From Aporrectodea caliginosa (taxonomy: Eukaryota > Annelida > Clitellata > Crassiclitellata > Lumbricidae), in NCBI GenBank assembly GCA_020284085.1, contig JACEVL010000083.1:384501-448500 (forward strand): a stretch of 64,000 nucleotides of DNA, given 5' to 3'. Below, one piece after another: positions 16,351 to 27,349 of the stretch (position 1 is its first letter; each line of letters begins with the position of its first letter). Under the pieces are notes generated by a model. It had not been told where the DNA came from and did not search any database. It saw nothing but the letters and a program-made list of their open reading frames with translations. The translations under genes were made by a program, and so were the position numbers.

Positions 16351-17060
16351 AACTGTGCATATATACTAGGCCTATGTTAATTAGAAGTTGCAAACATGCC
16401 ATAATCGCAATAATTAAATGTAATCGTTAATTCATCAACCATAATTCCAGCTATTCTCAGAATAAACGATTCAGAAATTTCGTATTGTATATTATATTCA
16501 TGGATACATTCTAGTCTATGCTTGTTAATAATATATAATTTACTCATTTATTACAAATAACTTTGTTAGTCTGACAAGACTGTATATACAATGGAATATT
16601 TGTTACTGTACTACTCTGACAAATTAAATTATGCAATGCAATGCAGGTTATCCAATGCAAAACCATTTATATTGTAAGGTAATGCTTCCTGGTGTACGTT
16701 CGAAGCAATTACCTGCATGCGGCGTTTTAGACAAATACGATAATATTATAAATGCATCGTAAATATCCAGTTTTACTACATTGCGTTAGAACTTAGAAAT
16801 ACGCAATTAAGGCGTATTGATTAATGATTTTCATGCTATAAAATGCGCCCTGACTCGCATTAGCTAAGATTTTATTAGCTGACTCGCCTTCAAAGAGTGT
16901 TCAGAGATCGATTGCAATGCATTGCATGGGTGGTAAACAAATTCCGAAATGAAGATAATATCAGTGTCATGAACAACGATAACGGTAGCGATGAAGATAT
17001 CGGCAATTGTTGCCGCGCAACTAAATTCAGTAGTTTTAAGTTATAAGGAAAATCTACATT
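16351..17060. other. Intergenic, nothing recognised
   Basis: Very AT-rich, with repeated ATGCAATGCA words. No gene features. Confidence 0.45.
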
Positions 17061-17064
17061 GCAT

Positions 17065-17310
17065 ATTTATTTATTTATTTATTTATTTATTTCAGAAAAT
17101 TTATATAGCGCCCCTTCAAGGATGCCTACTCAGAAGCGCTCCCAGCCCAACCCCGGTCGAACAGGACAGTCTTAAGAGAACTGAGAAATGAGGCAGAGTG
17201 ACCAGCAGGTGTCAGCCGAAGCATGGTAGGGAGCCCATTCCAGGTTGAAGGGCCCGCCACGATCTGAAGGTTTGCAAGTTTTAACAGAAAATAGCAAGGG
17301 TTAACCATTA
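17065..17310 (-). mobile_element. 5'-truncated LINE, 3' end with ORF2 C-terminus
   Basis: A TTTA repeat (17065-17093) caps the 3' tail TAGCGCCCCTTCAAGG (minus orientation). Inward, the minus frame encodes the C-terminal signature AGPSTWNGLPTMLR...FLSSLKTVLFDRGW, equivalent to GPSTWNHLPHELR...KRLKTILF of the LINE at 45.4 kb. Only about 60 codons remain. Confidence 0.8.
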
Positions 17311-17689
17311 TTTAAAATTATTTTTATAGACATTTAACTAGGTCTAATTTCGTATCTGGTGTTATTTCGTTTTTCTATTTGATTAGGGTCTACATCATAT
17401 TTGTCTCACAGCTGCAAGTCTTACTACGAACGCAGCTATTTACCGTCGTTTTAAAGCTGATTTTTCATACTTAGTTTGATATAATGTCATATTGAGCCGA
17501 GTAACCTTTGCCCAGTTGACTACTCCGCGTGTCGTAGTTTTATACCAAAAGAACTAAACTATTAACAGGAAGTGCCAAATTTAATTTGAAATACAAATTA
17601 CTCAATAAAGTCAGACAATCCCCTATTTATGTCTGATAAAACCAGTAGTTAAATTCAACAAGATCTCGCCGGATCTGAGATCAATCAAT

Positions 17690-17745
17690 CAATCAATCAT
17701 AGAATTTATATAGGGCTTCTTCAAGGGGCTCTACTCAGAAGCGCT
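17690..17745 (-). mobile_element. LINE 3' tail fragment
   Basis: An AATC microsatellite is followed by the tail in minus orientation (GAGCGCTTCTGAGTAGAGCC...CTATATAAATTC). No coding part. Confidence 0.55.
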
Positions 17746-18340
17746 CGGCACCTCGGATTTGAGATTCACCACCTAAACTATGAGATCCGCTACCTAAAAC
17801 AGGAGACCCGTCACCTAAAATTTGTGCTTTTGTCGCAATAATCGACCAGATGTTTCTTGTTTCATACATTTTATGCGTTTTCCAAATAACGAATATCGAG
17901 AATCGGTTATAGATTCGTCAGATAGGCTTAGGTTTTAGGTTTGCGAAACTTCTGAGATCCGCCACCTCTGGATGAGCAATTTAATCACCGTGTATAACTT
18001 TAGACTCTATGGGAATGACCAGGAGGGAAATGATATACCAACCCGCAGAGATCATCGAGATATCAATTTCCGGTTAAAGTTCAATTTATAATGAAATTCT
18101 CCGAAAAACAGGTCTAGGCAGAACGCATAGCTCACCCCCCCCCCATGGATACCCCTCAAAAGCTGATGTTGCTTTAAAACATAATAGGACATTACAAAAC
18201 GTAAATTTTCTGTGATGTATTTGAAGAACACTCTTCGTAGATAGAGAATAGTGCTCGGTATTGTTGTTGCGACCAATCTATGGCTGATGAGGTTGGCGAA
18301 TACGGTTGACGTGGAACGAAGTTGACAGATGCCAGTGCTG
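17746..18340. other. 3' flank of the membrane-protein gene
   Basis: It contains variants of GAGATCCGC(C/T)ACCT repeated near 17760-17960 and a C8 run at 18136. It probably includes the 3' untranslated region of the minus-strand gene ending at 18346. I see no unambiguous polyadenylation signal. Confidence 0.4.
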
Positions 18341-18345
18341 AGGAC

Positions 18346-19220
18346 CTAGTAGAAGTTGGTCTCACCGAGACTCGGATAGATGGCTGTTTGGTGGAACTGG
18401 ATTCCATCATCCGACGTGTACTCGGGAACCTGATCATAAGAGACGTCGAACGTTGCCGAGTGCTGTCCGGAGAATCCATACCCGAAGTCGGCTCCTTGAT
18501 CCAGCCCTCCTCCGTATACCATTCCTCCATTCTTCCGAATGGTGAGGTTTTCGAAGGCAGGCGGAGGACTGCAGGAGGAACCGACGTCTGGCGGTGCCTC
18601 GATGATGATGTTGCGCTGTGAAGCGGCATACGGCTGGTTCCTTACGATCACCCTCACATCGTCATCGTCGTTCAAGTTTCCGTAGTTTCCATACGTCATT
18701 GGTTCGTTCCTTGTGAAGCAGTTGACCACGGACTGGGATGACGACGAGGCGGGCAGGGCCAGCAGACTACTGCGTCCCATGGTCGGAACCCTTCCTCGAT
18801 CAGAGATCAGGATCTGCGGACGGACCGTCTGGATCATCTGGCGTCGGGGCATGGTGTTCTGGTTGACGACGATGATGCTGTTCTTTCGACTGGGTATAGT
18901 ACCGGCGCGGATGGAACGTGGCGCGACCGCGTAGGAGCCCTGGTTCAGGCGAGTCCCGCGACCGACGTAAGACCCCGTCGCGTAGGGAGACTGGACGATC
19001 ACGGACGATGGTTTACCGAACGATCCATCTCTTGGCTGGACGACACAGCAAGGGGTGCAGAAGCAGCAGCAGCTGGTGCTGCCGTTGCTGGAGGGTGGAC
19101 AGCATGTTCCGTATCGACAGATGTTGTAGATCATGATGATGAGGCAGATCATGATCAGGAGGGCGACCAAGGCAGCAAGGGCAATGAAGAAAATGATCAA
19201 CGCACTCATCTGGCCTTCGC
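18346..19220 (-). CDS. Exon 2 of a single-pass membrane protein gene
   Basis: This exon encodes about 290 residues and ends at a TAG. It opens after a consensus acceptor (TTTCCTTTCAG) in phase 1, matching the phase-1 donor of the exon at 21433-21544. After GEGQMSA comes a strong transmembrane helix (LIIFFIALAALVALLIMICL and onward), then a Cys-rich juxtamembrane segment (RYGTCC, CCCFCTPCC) suited to palmitoylation. A basic Ser/Arg/Tyr-rich tail with an acidic NLNDDDDVRV patch follows, and it ends GETNFY. The predicted joined protein is about 328 residues. I do not recognise the family; a short extracellular Pro-rich segment, one helix and a Cys cluster recall Shisa- or WBP1-like adaptors in layout only. 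Confidence 0.75.
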
Positions 19221-19417
19221 CTGAAAGGAAACATCGCAATTGTATCATTCGATGGACAAATAGTTGATTAATTTTTATCTAGACTGCACTTGTAATGTCG
19301 TAATACTAGTAGGTCACTTAATATAATTTATAGTTTTTGTTTAGATCCTACAAGCATATTTGGCATAAACATAGTCATGTTTATTATAACAGAAAAAAAC
19401 AGTCTCTTACGCTACAC

Positions 19418-19683
19418 CTGGGGCAGCCATGGGTATGACGTGTTAGCGACTTCATTTTCTTAGCCTCGGCATATGAGGGCGAGTGGCCAGTCCTTTTCCT
19501 CGCCGACTCCCACTTATATACCCAACTAATGTACAGCCAGTGTACTCATTATAGCAGAGTTGGCTAGGGTGCGCAGGTGGAGAAGAAATCTCGAACCAAA
19601 TTTCTGCCCTGGTGGGAATTTGAACCCCCGACCTCTCGATTGACAGTCCGGCACGCTAACCACTAAACTTTCGAGCACCGCCT
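19418..19683 (-). mobile_element. tRNA-derived SINE, full-length copy
   Basis: On the minus strand the head reads TAGTGGTTAGCGTGC (A-box region), then GGGGTTCAAATTCCC (B-box region). The unrelated body ACTGGCTGTACA...ACTGGCCACTCGCCCTCAT matches 6841-7055. It lies in the intron of the membrane-protein gene. Confidence 0.75.
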
Positions 19684-19689
19684 AAAATA

Positions 19690-20138
19690 CGACATAATTA
19701 TATTAATGTGGCTCCCACTTATTCACCTAACTCATGTTAGATAAATCATCAGATATTACATGTGAGATAAATATTGTTGTAGGCCAAAGTCATTGTTACC
19801 CCAGCACTTTGCGAGGTACATCAGTTATTGCAAGTAAGTACTATTACTTGTAATTATTAGGCCTTAGACTAATTATATTATATTGTCTTACAAATATGTG
19901 CCCTTTATTATATAGCAAACTAACAAAATTACTTGCATATTTACTCGCTGCAGCTAGGTCTATTGTCAATTATCATATCAGTTTCGTTGTCACTGTTTTT
20001 CTCATAGCTGTGTTTGCTATCGTTTGTCATAGGCAAATAAGCAGAAAAATAAGCAGCTTGAATGGTATAATGCATAAGTAGCTTTCGAATTGACGCTATT
20101 AGAATTTTTGTCTCTACCATGGTCGTAAGTTATGTTGG
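19690..20138. other. Intron sequence of the membrane-protein gene
   Basis: AT-rich and without recognisable exons. It lies between the SINE and the hAT element within the 2.2-kb intron. Confidence 0.45.
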
Positions 20139-20146
20139 ACTAGCTT

Positions 20147-21312
20147 CAGTGTTTTAGTTGTCGGGGGGGTTGGGGGGGTTCAACCCCCCTAGTTCTTTTT
20201 CTAACCCCCTCAGCTAAGTAACTGAAAAGATGATGGGGGGGTTAGGTCTTGACCCCCCGGCTGTTGCTCTGTCATCAAGTACAAAAGAATATATAGCCCA
20301 ATTCCTTTACTTTTAAGTAAATTAGTTACTTACTTACTGTTATGGTTTGTGACTGAGAGCGGAGAACCAGTCTACAGAATTAAGGTGAAAGCCAATTTCT
20401 GTAAAACGTTTATTTCCTTTTCCTCTTATGCTATAGTTCGAGCACATGGTTGAGGCTATTTAGTGTGTGGAGAAAGACAACTTGCATTGAGTAGAGTTTG
20501 AAATAAGTAATTCTGATGCAGCTGATGTTTTGCTTGAATATTCTATGCTTAAAAAGAGCGATGGTTTAATGCTTAGGCAGAAATTACAGCCACTTATTAC
20601 TTTGTTGGAAGTTCTACCTGTTTCATCTGCTGAGTGTGAAAGAGGATTCAGTCAGATGAATTTATGTCACACTAGTGGAAGAAACAGGCTTCTGGTGAAT
20701 TCAGTGAATGATCTGTTGATGATTGGCATCAATGGTCCACCTCTTACTGCATAGAATGTAGCAAAATTTGTTATTTCTTGTCTTAAAGCTGGCAGACATG
20801 GTGCTTTGGACAAAGCCACTGGGTTACCAAAGAAAAAAGAAATTACAAAACATAGTCTAAAATTATTTTTGCAGACTACCGGGTATAGTGTAAGAATCTA
20901 TGCATTGTGCTTTGTGTTATTGAATTAGTTTCCAAAAACCAGGTGTTTTGTATATGTGGTCATGCATGGGCGTTTTAGGGGGTAGTTTTACAGGTTCAAC
21001 CCCCCCCCCCAAAATGCATTATGTTATTAAAAACTAAATATGTAGAAAAATACGGCCATTTCCAATGGAAAACCCCGAAAACTTAAAAGTTAAAACCCCT
21101 CTGAAATTTTTTTCCTGGCTACGCCCCTATGATTATGTAATTTCTTTGTTAAGTCGCATAGATAAACTTAAAGAAGAAACTAAGATATCTAATGAGTCGT
21201 CAGTTGTTTCATATTAACAACATTAAAATTTAATTTAGAACTGTGGTCGTGTACTTTCGAAATCTGCAAAATTTTCGACCCCCCCAGTTAGTTTTTGACA
21301 ACTAAAACACTG
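20147..21312 (+). mobile_element. hAT transposon, 1166 bp, TSD ACTAGCTT
   Basis: Perfect 16-bp terminal inverted repeats CAGTGTTTTAGTTGTC are flanked by identical 8-bp duplications ACTAGCTT (20139-20146, 21313-21320). Subterminal G/C runs (GGGGGGGTT and CCCCCCC) sit inside both ends. A fragment of the hAT transposase is retained. It is inserted in the intron of the membrane-protein gene. It is too short for a full transposase, so it is a deletion derivative. Confidence 0.93.
20530..20754 (+). pseudogene. hAT transposase C-terminal dimerisation-domain fragment
   Basis: The frame includes LLEVLPVSSAECERGFSQMN and RNRLLVNSVNDLLMIGINGP, the conserved hATC dimerisation region (S-x-EC-ERGFS-x-MN) of hAT transposases and domesticated ZMYM/KIAA-type relatives. 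The DDE part upstream is deleted. Being bounded by intact terminal repeats shows it is element DNA, not a host gene. Confidence 0.88.
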
Positions 21313-21432
21313 ACTAGCTTAATTGTTAAAATAATTTTATGATGAAATAACTAAACGAATTCAAATAATAAATAAATAAATATGATATTGATCAGACGGT
21401 TTAATAATATTATACTTGATATTAAAACTTAC

Positions 21433-21544
21433 CTCCCGGGGGAGGCGGTGGTGGCGTTGTCTGATACCCAGGAGGGAAGAAAACGTAAACGGGTGGCGTA
21501 GGATCCATCATCGCTATTGACACTACAAATATCAGTTGATACAT
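21433..21544 (-). CDS. Exon 1 (or N-terminal exon) of the membrane-protein gene
   Basis: It ends in a consensus donor (GGAG|GTAAGT) in phase 1 that fits the acceptor at 19220. From the ATG at 21544 it reads MYQLIFVVSIAMMDPTPP, a short hydrophobic start, then VYVFFPPGYQTTPPPPPPG, a proline-rich segment expected outside the membrane. The N-terminus is uncertain: an acceptor-like GATATTTGTAG at about 21530 would also give a phase-1 exon start, in which case the signal peptide comes from a further upstream exon. I favour one of these two models equally. Confidence 0.65.
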
Positions 21545-21671
21545 AATAATAGAATAATAAAAATAATATTTATTCTTTAATGAAGCGTATGAGAAACGCA
21601 CTGCACCATACTTGTAGATGTTATGACGATTAAACAATTCACAAGAACACAAATAACAGAAGACATAAATC

Positions 21672-21835
21672 AACAAAGTTGCAGCCATGCAAGGCGTAAG
21701 CTCATTGTACTTTTGCTGCCAGCTAGGGAATGAAGGCATGAACTAGACGAAGGGGGCGTTACGGAAATCGAACCGGGTCCGTGAAAACTTCAGGCAAGAG
21801 TGTTATTCTTTATACTATCCCCCTCCCCATTGTTA
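21672..21835. repeat. Diverged copy of the 5.5/60.3 kb dispersed repeat
   Basis: It shares GCAGCCATGCAAGGCG and the following layout with 5565-5720. It ends near CTATCCCCCTCCCCA, again like 5715-5728. Confidence 0.4.
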
Positions 21836-21924
21836 GCAAAGTGGGTTTTTCTCACCCAAACCATTCAGAATTATTCAGGATGAGCTTTTATTTTCGTAGG
21901 AGTAAGCCTGCAAGTAGTGGGATG

Positions 21925-22000
21925 CGGTGGTGAGGAGGTATGTTCTGTGCCTAGTAACCGGAGGGTTTCAGGTTCGAATCTACCTCAAACCTCAAAGGAT
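21925..22000 (+). mobile_element. tRNA-derived SINE head, truncated
   Basis: GCGGTGGTGAGGAGGTATGTT...GGTTCGAATCTACCTCAAA equals the head of the SINE at 22173. It stops abruptly where the next SINE (22003) begins. Confidence 0.6.
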
Positions 22001-22002
22001 CC

Positions 22003-22140
22003 TGAGTGGCCGAGTGGGTTGGTAGCCTGCTCGTCACGTCGGCGCCCCGGGTTCGCTTCCCGGTCGGGTCGGTTTATCAGAGATTAATTTCTCGGATCTT
22101 TACTGCGGGTGGCTCGGTCGCATTATAAACGTGGAGTACA
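22003..22140 (+). mobile_element. tRNA-derived SINE, different tRNA ancestor
   Basis: The near-consensus A-box TGGCCGAGTGGG and B-box GGTTCGCTTCC give a pol III promoter of the Ser/Leu-tRNA type. The body ends in a GTACAATACAAC repeat. A poor cloverleaf and repeat context speak against a functional tRNA. Confidence 0.65.
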
Positions 22141-22172
22141 ATACAACACATAATACAACACATCACAATACA

Positions 22173-22408
22173 ACGGGGGCGCGGTGGTTTAGGGGTATGT
22201 TCGATGCCTTGCAGCTGGAGGGTTGCGGGTTCGAATCCACCTCAAAGTCGCCGCGTAGGGACCCTAGGCAAGTCCTTCACTCGCAATTGCTCATGCGCTT
22301 CGGCGTGAAACTCCTATTCAGCGTTCGCGCAGTAGTCGGGAGCGCCTCTGAATGGGAAATCTGGTAGGGGGCGCTATAACAAGTGTTCAAATACAATACA
22401 ATACAATA
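22173..22408 (+). mobile_element. tRNA-derived SINE with LINE-like tail, full length
   Basis: The head GGCGCGGTGGTTTAGGGGTATG and B-box GGTTCGAATCC are followed by a 60-bp body (TCACTCGCAATTGCTCATGC). The LINE-shared tail CGGGAGCGCCTCTGAATGGG...GGGGCGCTATAAC and an AATAC repeat complete it. A second copy at 54993-55215 matches over the whole length. Confidence 0.85.
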
Positions 22409-22536
22409 CAAAAACCACTGCGTGGTGACCCTGGACAAGTTGCTAGCCCACAATTGTTTGTGAGGAAGGCAACCACCTCACTCATCTCGTCCCCGGGTGG
22501 CATAAAAGCCAATGGACCTGCCTTCGGGCACATAAC

Positions 22537-22626
<90 letters not shown>
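22537..22626. repeat. (ATC)n microsatellite
   Basis: About 30 CAT units. Poly-His, poly-Asp and poly-Met frames are artefacts. Confidence 0.96.
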
Positions 22627-22627
<1 letters not shown>

Positions 22628-22748
22628 GGGGGGTCCGATAGCGCATTGGATAACACATTGGCATAGAGAGCTTGGGGTACCGAAATCGAGTCCGTAGGCG
22701 GACATGCTTTGTAGGCTGCTATTAGCGCCGTGTATTGCAGGCTGTCTG
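22625..22748 (+). mobile_element. tRNA-derived SINE, paired copy at 6.4 kb
   Basis: It starts GGGGTCCGATAGCGCATTGG and matches 6384-6500 for about 115 bp, ending TTAGCGCCGTGTATTGCAGG. Confidence 0.6.
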
Positions 22749-22749
22749 T

Positions 22750-24600
22750 TCTGTTAGTAGTTAAGATTTAATAATATGTCTTCTGTCATTTGTGTTCTTG
22801 TGAATTGTTTCAATTGTATAACTGTACACTGTAATCGGCTGCGGTTTGTCAACCGGATTGTTTCAATAATTATCAAGCCTGCAAGAATGCGCAGAGATAG
22901 TTTTCATTTGGATCTAACACAACCGACGGTGGTCATAGAATAGAATAGAATACATGTAGAATAGAATAGGTCTATAATTGCCTTTTTACACTAAAGGATA
23001 GTGTCCATTCTTGCGCAGTTCTTTAAACGTTTCTTGTCTTAGGCCATATTGATTGATATCTGCCAGCGGGAAATTCATAGACACCTCGATGTTTGAAGAG
23101 ACAATGGAGTTTTGAAATTATTATAGTACTAGTATACAAAAAGACTTAGAACTGATTTGGAAGAGAGGCTCATTTCTGAAACAACAGATTCAGCCGTGGC
23201 TTATATATACGACCGTTTTAACTTCTGTTTCTAAAAATATCGAGGTCTGGGTATGGAATGGATATAAATTCAAATTAAATCAAAAGATACCCAGCCATGA
23301 TAAGGTGACATACAAATGAACACAGCATTATATAAATATACAATCAATCAATCAATCAAGTTGTTTTATTGCAACCAAAACAAAACATTACAATTATGCC
23401 AGAGAATGTACATTAACAAAAATGCATTGGCGACAAAGGGAGGCCCAAAAGGGATGCTTTCACTAACTAACTGCTTTCCGCCTGGTGTTCGGAATAAGCG
23501 AAAATTTATTGATTTATTGATTAATTTTAGGGTTAAATGATGTCTACATGAAGTGAACACAATTGGTGATCGCACGAAGTAACCACTTGGGGGACCTGAT
23601 CAACCCGCACAGACGGCGATGAGTTTACCATGGGGTCGCCATGGTAAGGTCAGCTAACGTTCGGTCTTTTGTTCGTTAACAAACATTTCTAAAGGCGTGG
23701 TTCTTCTGTTGAAGAATCTTTCGTCTACGTACAACTATGAAGACGGATATTTTCATCATATTCGTACAGTAATGATCAGCTTGAGTACTTCTTGCTCGGT
23801 ACTTGGATATAGAAATTGCCATTTTGAAACGCAATTTCAATGATCAAAGTGTTTAATGCGCTGGATAAGAACAGTTAAAACTGGCATACCTGTTTCTTGT
23901 TGTCACGACCCGATATCTTAGGTATCAGTTGTTCTAGTTAATAAATTACTAATAATTAAGTCTCAAGAATTACGAAGTATTAGTATTGATACATCATATC
24001 ATGTTTATGTATACATGCACATATCATAGGCGTTTTCGTATTAACGTGAAGTGTGCAAACGCCAGATGTATGTATGCATGTCTCAATAAAATTATTCTCA
24101 GGAGTGTACGCCGAAATAAAGAAAAGGCTGGGTTCCAGCTCAGTGCTTTCACGTCACGCCGTGCTTACCACAGTCTCAAATGAGGCCAGCCCTTACCTGA
24201 AGATAGGTGGAGGCTTTTAAGACGCCTGCAGGGTTAGGCTGGGTTAGGGTCAAATGCAAACACCAGGATTTCATACAGTTTACTTGCGTGCGAGAGGTTT
24301 TCGCATGTCGTTCAAAGCATGCATCACTCTGTTGTCGAGACATGTCTTTGTGAGACCAGTAGAGCGCAACGATGGTCTGCATGACTAAAGGGCGTCTGCT
24401 GATTCGCCGAGTTAATATGGAAACGCCTGAACTATTCGTCAAGACCCATAGCAATAGGCAATAGGAAAAGGTGATACGATATGCGAAGCTTCTCATAAAT
24501 TCAAAAACAGATAAAACTATGGTAAACAGCGGCTCAAACGGAAGGCGGTCGATTTATTTGTGCATTATTTGATTATAATTCAAACAATAATTGTAGTAAT
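22750..24600. other. Intergenic; one possible LINE-tail-like repeat
   Basis: The only structure seen is an AATC run followed by GTTTTATTGCAACCAAAACA (23341-23385), similar to 48995-49035 and possibly an old LINE 3' end. A small perfect hairpin TTACCATGG...CCATGGTAA lies at 23625-23647. The minus frame at 24176-24496 (106 codons) has no recognisable domain. Confidence 0.4.
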
Positions 24601-24605
24601 AACAC

Positions 24606-24606
<1 letters not shown>

Positions 24607-24661
<55 letters not shown>

Positions 24662-24812
24662 CAGTAGCAGTAGCAGTAGCAGTAGCAGTAGCAGTAGCAG
24701 TAGCAGTAGCAGTAGCAGTAGCAGTAGCAGTAGCAGTAGCAGTAGCAGTAGCAGTAGCAGTTGCAGTAGCAGTAGCAGTAGCAGTAGCAGTAGTAGTACT
24801 AGTAGTAGTACT
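24607..24812. repeat. (AGT)n / (AGCAGT)n microsatellite
   Basis: About 55 bp of pure GTA grade into GCAGTA hexamers. Poly-Leu and Thr-Ala frames are artefacts. Confidence 0.96.
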
Positions 24813-24814
24813 AT

Positions 24815-25415
24815 GTGACCTGGAAGCCATTTCAACATGGCACAAAGAAGCCCATACAGCTCCTATGTCTCCCCCTCTCCCTGTGGTCTCTCTAGCAACC
24901 GGACTTGGATCTTCCTGTTTGTACCTGTGGACAACCACCTTGAACCGAAGCAGCGCTTGTCAATATGCTTGTCCTCTGCGCCCCGCCTCCTTAATGCGAT
25001 CGTAAAGTAACCAACGCGGAGATCCTTGTAACCTTAATCTGGAACCAAATTTGACCTTATAATCTGCCTATCGATTTTGTTTGACTGAGCGCCTATGAAT
25101 AGGATTAGGATTTTAAGTAGCGCATTGGAAATTTGGAGCTTACGATTACGATCACCGTTAGACAAAACAGCGATTAATTTACCCACTGCTCGCTAGATGG
25201 CCAGATAAAATGCGCCTACTTCTGTTTCAAATGGCACACTGACATAAAGAGAGGTCAACATTTTTTAATGAGCTAATTCCGACTTAATTAGCGTTTATGC
25301 ATTATTATCTTGACGCTGTTGAAACCATTATTTGACATTATATTGGATTTGACTAGATAAGACAGGATGGGATCGGATAGGATGAGATTCTATTTACATT
25401 TTATTGAAATAGGTT
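24815..25415. other. Intergenic, nothing recognised
   Basis: No exon or element ends were seen between the microsatellite and the inverted-repeat element at 25421. Confidence 0.4.
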
Positions 25416-25420
25416 AGAAT

Positions 25421-25585
25421 CAGTCCAGTGCATATTTTAGAAAATTTGAAGTGGTGGGACAAATACCTGGTGAGAGTAAAAATTGTCATTGAAAAAAGGG
25501 TGAAAAATTTTTGCGCGCGATACATTTTGTCAAATCAGTGGTGGGACAAATCCAAGCAGTTAAAATATACCCTGCCTGTTCTAGA
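25421..25585. mobile_element. Small inverted-repeat element (CAGTGCATATTTTA family)
   Basis: The ends CAGTGCATATTTTA and TAAAATATACCCTG are inverted. GGTGGGACAAAT(A/C)C occurs twice inside. The same ends and GGGACAAA words recur at 31602-32101. No clean target duplication is visible. Confidence 0.5.
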
Positions 25586-25589
25586 AACT

Positions 25590-27055
25590 CGTCGTAAGTG
25601 CTCCCGACCTGACTACACAAGATCACAATCAAGCACAATGGTCTTATGAGGCATAGAAAGTAGAAGCTCATGCCGCAGATTGCATGGAGGTCTGTTTCAG
25701 GTGGAGGAGGGGCCAACAACTGCAAAGCTCCGGAGAATGTGGTGAGATGGTCCAAGTTTATCATTTTTGAGGACATCCTTTATGGACAACTTTGAATGAT
25801 TTAAGTGTATCTGATTACCCTGGCAATTTCTGTCGCTCCAGGTGGTACGATGGTACCGATGTTTACAACCCATAGCCTAATTGCGGCCGACAAATGTACA
25901 AGCCCTTAAACTTTAGTATACACCATACGATAGTTGCGCGTGGGCAGAAATAGTGGGCACTGTATGATTTGGTCGATGGGCATTGGGCAGCCTATGAATT
26001 GCACACAATGAGTCAGTAACATGCCAAGTTACATTCCTCATGGACTACCCATAGGAAGGATTCTGGTGGGGTCTATGCATGGATAAAGCAACGATCGCGG
26101 CCCAGTGGAGCTCATGTTAGACGCATAGGCCTATTGCGTCATCTGCTTATTAGATGGGTAGGCCTATTGTATTTTTGTATTTTTGTTCTAGTCTTTGCTA
26201 AGTTTGCTTAGTTTCTCTGTTCTGCTTTGTGCGAAAAATAAAGTATATATATATATATATATAATAAAGGTTGCGTCAACATCGATCTGTGACGTAATTT
26301 CGTGTCACATGGGAAACAATTGTAATAAGAAACAATGACGTGTTGCTGAGAGACATTTCCGGTTCATGGCACTGCAGAAGACGACGACGACGTTTCTGAA
26401 ATTTCAACAAATTCGAAGACACTACTTCGAAATCTTGCTTCCCAGACGCCTACATGAAGGTAAGCAGACGTCGAATTTTATATAGCGCGCCAATGCTATC
26501 GAAGGAAGGAGTCACCGTGAGAAAATACAACAAACTAGCCGAACAAGAAGAAGACACGGAAAAGGAGGAAGGATGATCGAGTTAGTGAAGAGCAACAAGA
26601 ACAACTAGGCCTACAACTGAGGAAAAGAACAGTGATGTACGCTGGCAAACAGACGGACCTGGCTGTACAGTCAGTGCAATCATTTCCAGTTATTGGCTTT
26701 CAGTTATAAAAAACAAAAAAATGATGGTGATAGGCCAACTGAGATGGCGACGAAGTTATACGGTGCTGCAGTTAGTGATGTAATGAATAATAATGATGGT
26801 AGTGATTATGATGTTGATGATGCTGATGTCGTTGATGCGAAAGTGAAAAGCAGAGATTGGCAGAGTGAAAATGAAGAAGTTGACGATGGCGTGATGAAAG
26901 TGCAAAAAGAAGTGTCCTAGCACAACAAATATAAACAGAAAAGCGGCCGACAAGAAGTGAAAAGACGCAGTCAAAGCAAAGATCGGATCGTTTTTGTCCA
27001 ATTGTCTCTACAAATATAATTAATTATTTTAATTATAATTATTTTAATTTAAATA
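25590..27055. other. Intergenic, nothing firmly recognised
   Basis: A short AT repeat (26245-26263) and an Asp-rich plus frame at 26693-26920 (low complexity GATGATG-like) are present. The latter precedes duplicated DNA and is not supported as a gene. Confidence 0.35.
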
Positions 27056-27060
27056 ATTAA

Positions 27061-27349
27061 TGGTCCGACCGGTTCACTGTCGAGTGTCGAGCAGAGACGT
27101 GGCAAGCATTCCACAGGGCGGCTAGAGCTCTGTTCTCCATTGGGTCTGGTTTGTGGCGCGAAGTTCAGTCAGAAGCATGCTATGACTCGCCGATTGGAGC
27201 TGTCCCTCTGCCATGATCCTCTAGGCGCACCCGAACAGTGAATGGTAGGACCTACAAATAACTTACTCGTATAAGACCCAAGCGAGAGTTCTCAGGCGGC
27301 CTATATGTCTGTCTGCCGTCTGGAGAACATTTATGTACTGCCAATTAAA
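27061..27349. repeat. Direct duplication, left copy
   Basis: About 285 bp (TGGTCCGACCGGTTCACTGT ... CTGCCGTCTGGAGAACA) match 28459-28743 with few differences. Neighbouring words (GTTGTTCTTTA(C/T)AGA, GTGATGGATACCACC, AACAGAGAATG) are also shared, so a unit of about 1.4 kb was duplicated and then locally rearranged. Confidence 0.85.

Noticed and set aside
22003..22085. Possible functional Ser/Leu-type tRNA gene
   Set aside because: A- and B-boxes are good, but pairing of the stems is poor and the sequence is embedded between SINE copies with a repeat tail.
22352..22705. Poly-His, poly-Asp and poly-Met frames
   Set aside because: All three are readings of one ATC repeat; a metal-binding His protein is not supported.
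24176..24496. 106-codon minus frame
   Set aside because: No recognisable domain, no splice or promoter context and no related copy seen in the window.
24554..24938. Poly-Leu and Thr-Ala frames
   Set aside because: AGT/AGCAGT microsatellite read in different frames.
26693..26920. Asp-rich 75-codon plus frame
   Set aside because: Composition follows GATGAT-like low complexity, and the opposite strand is also open.
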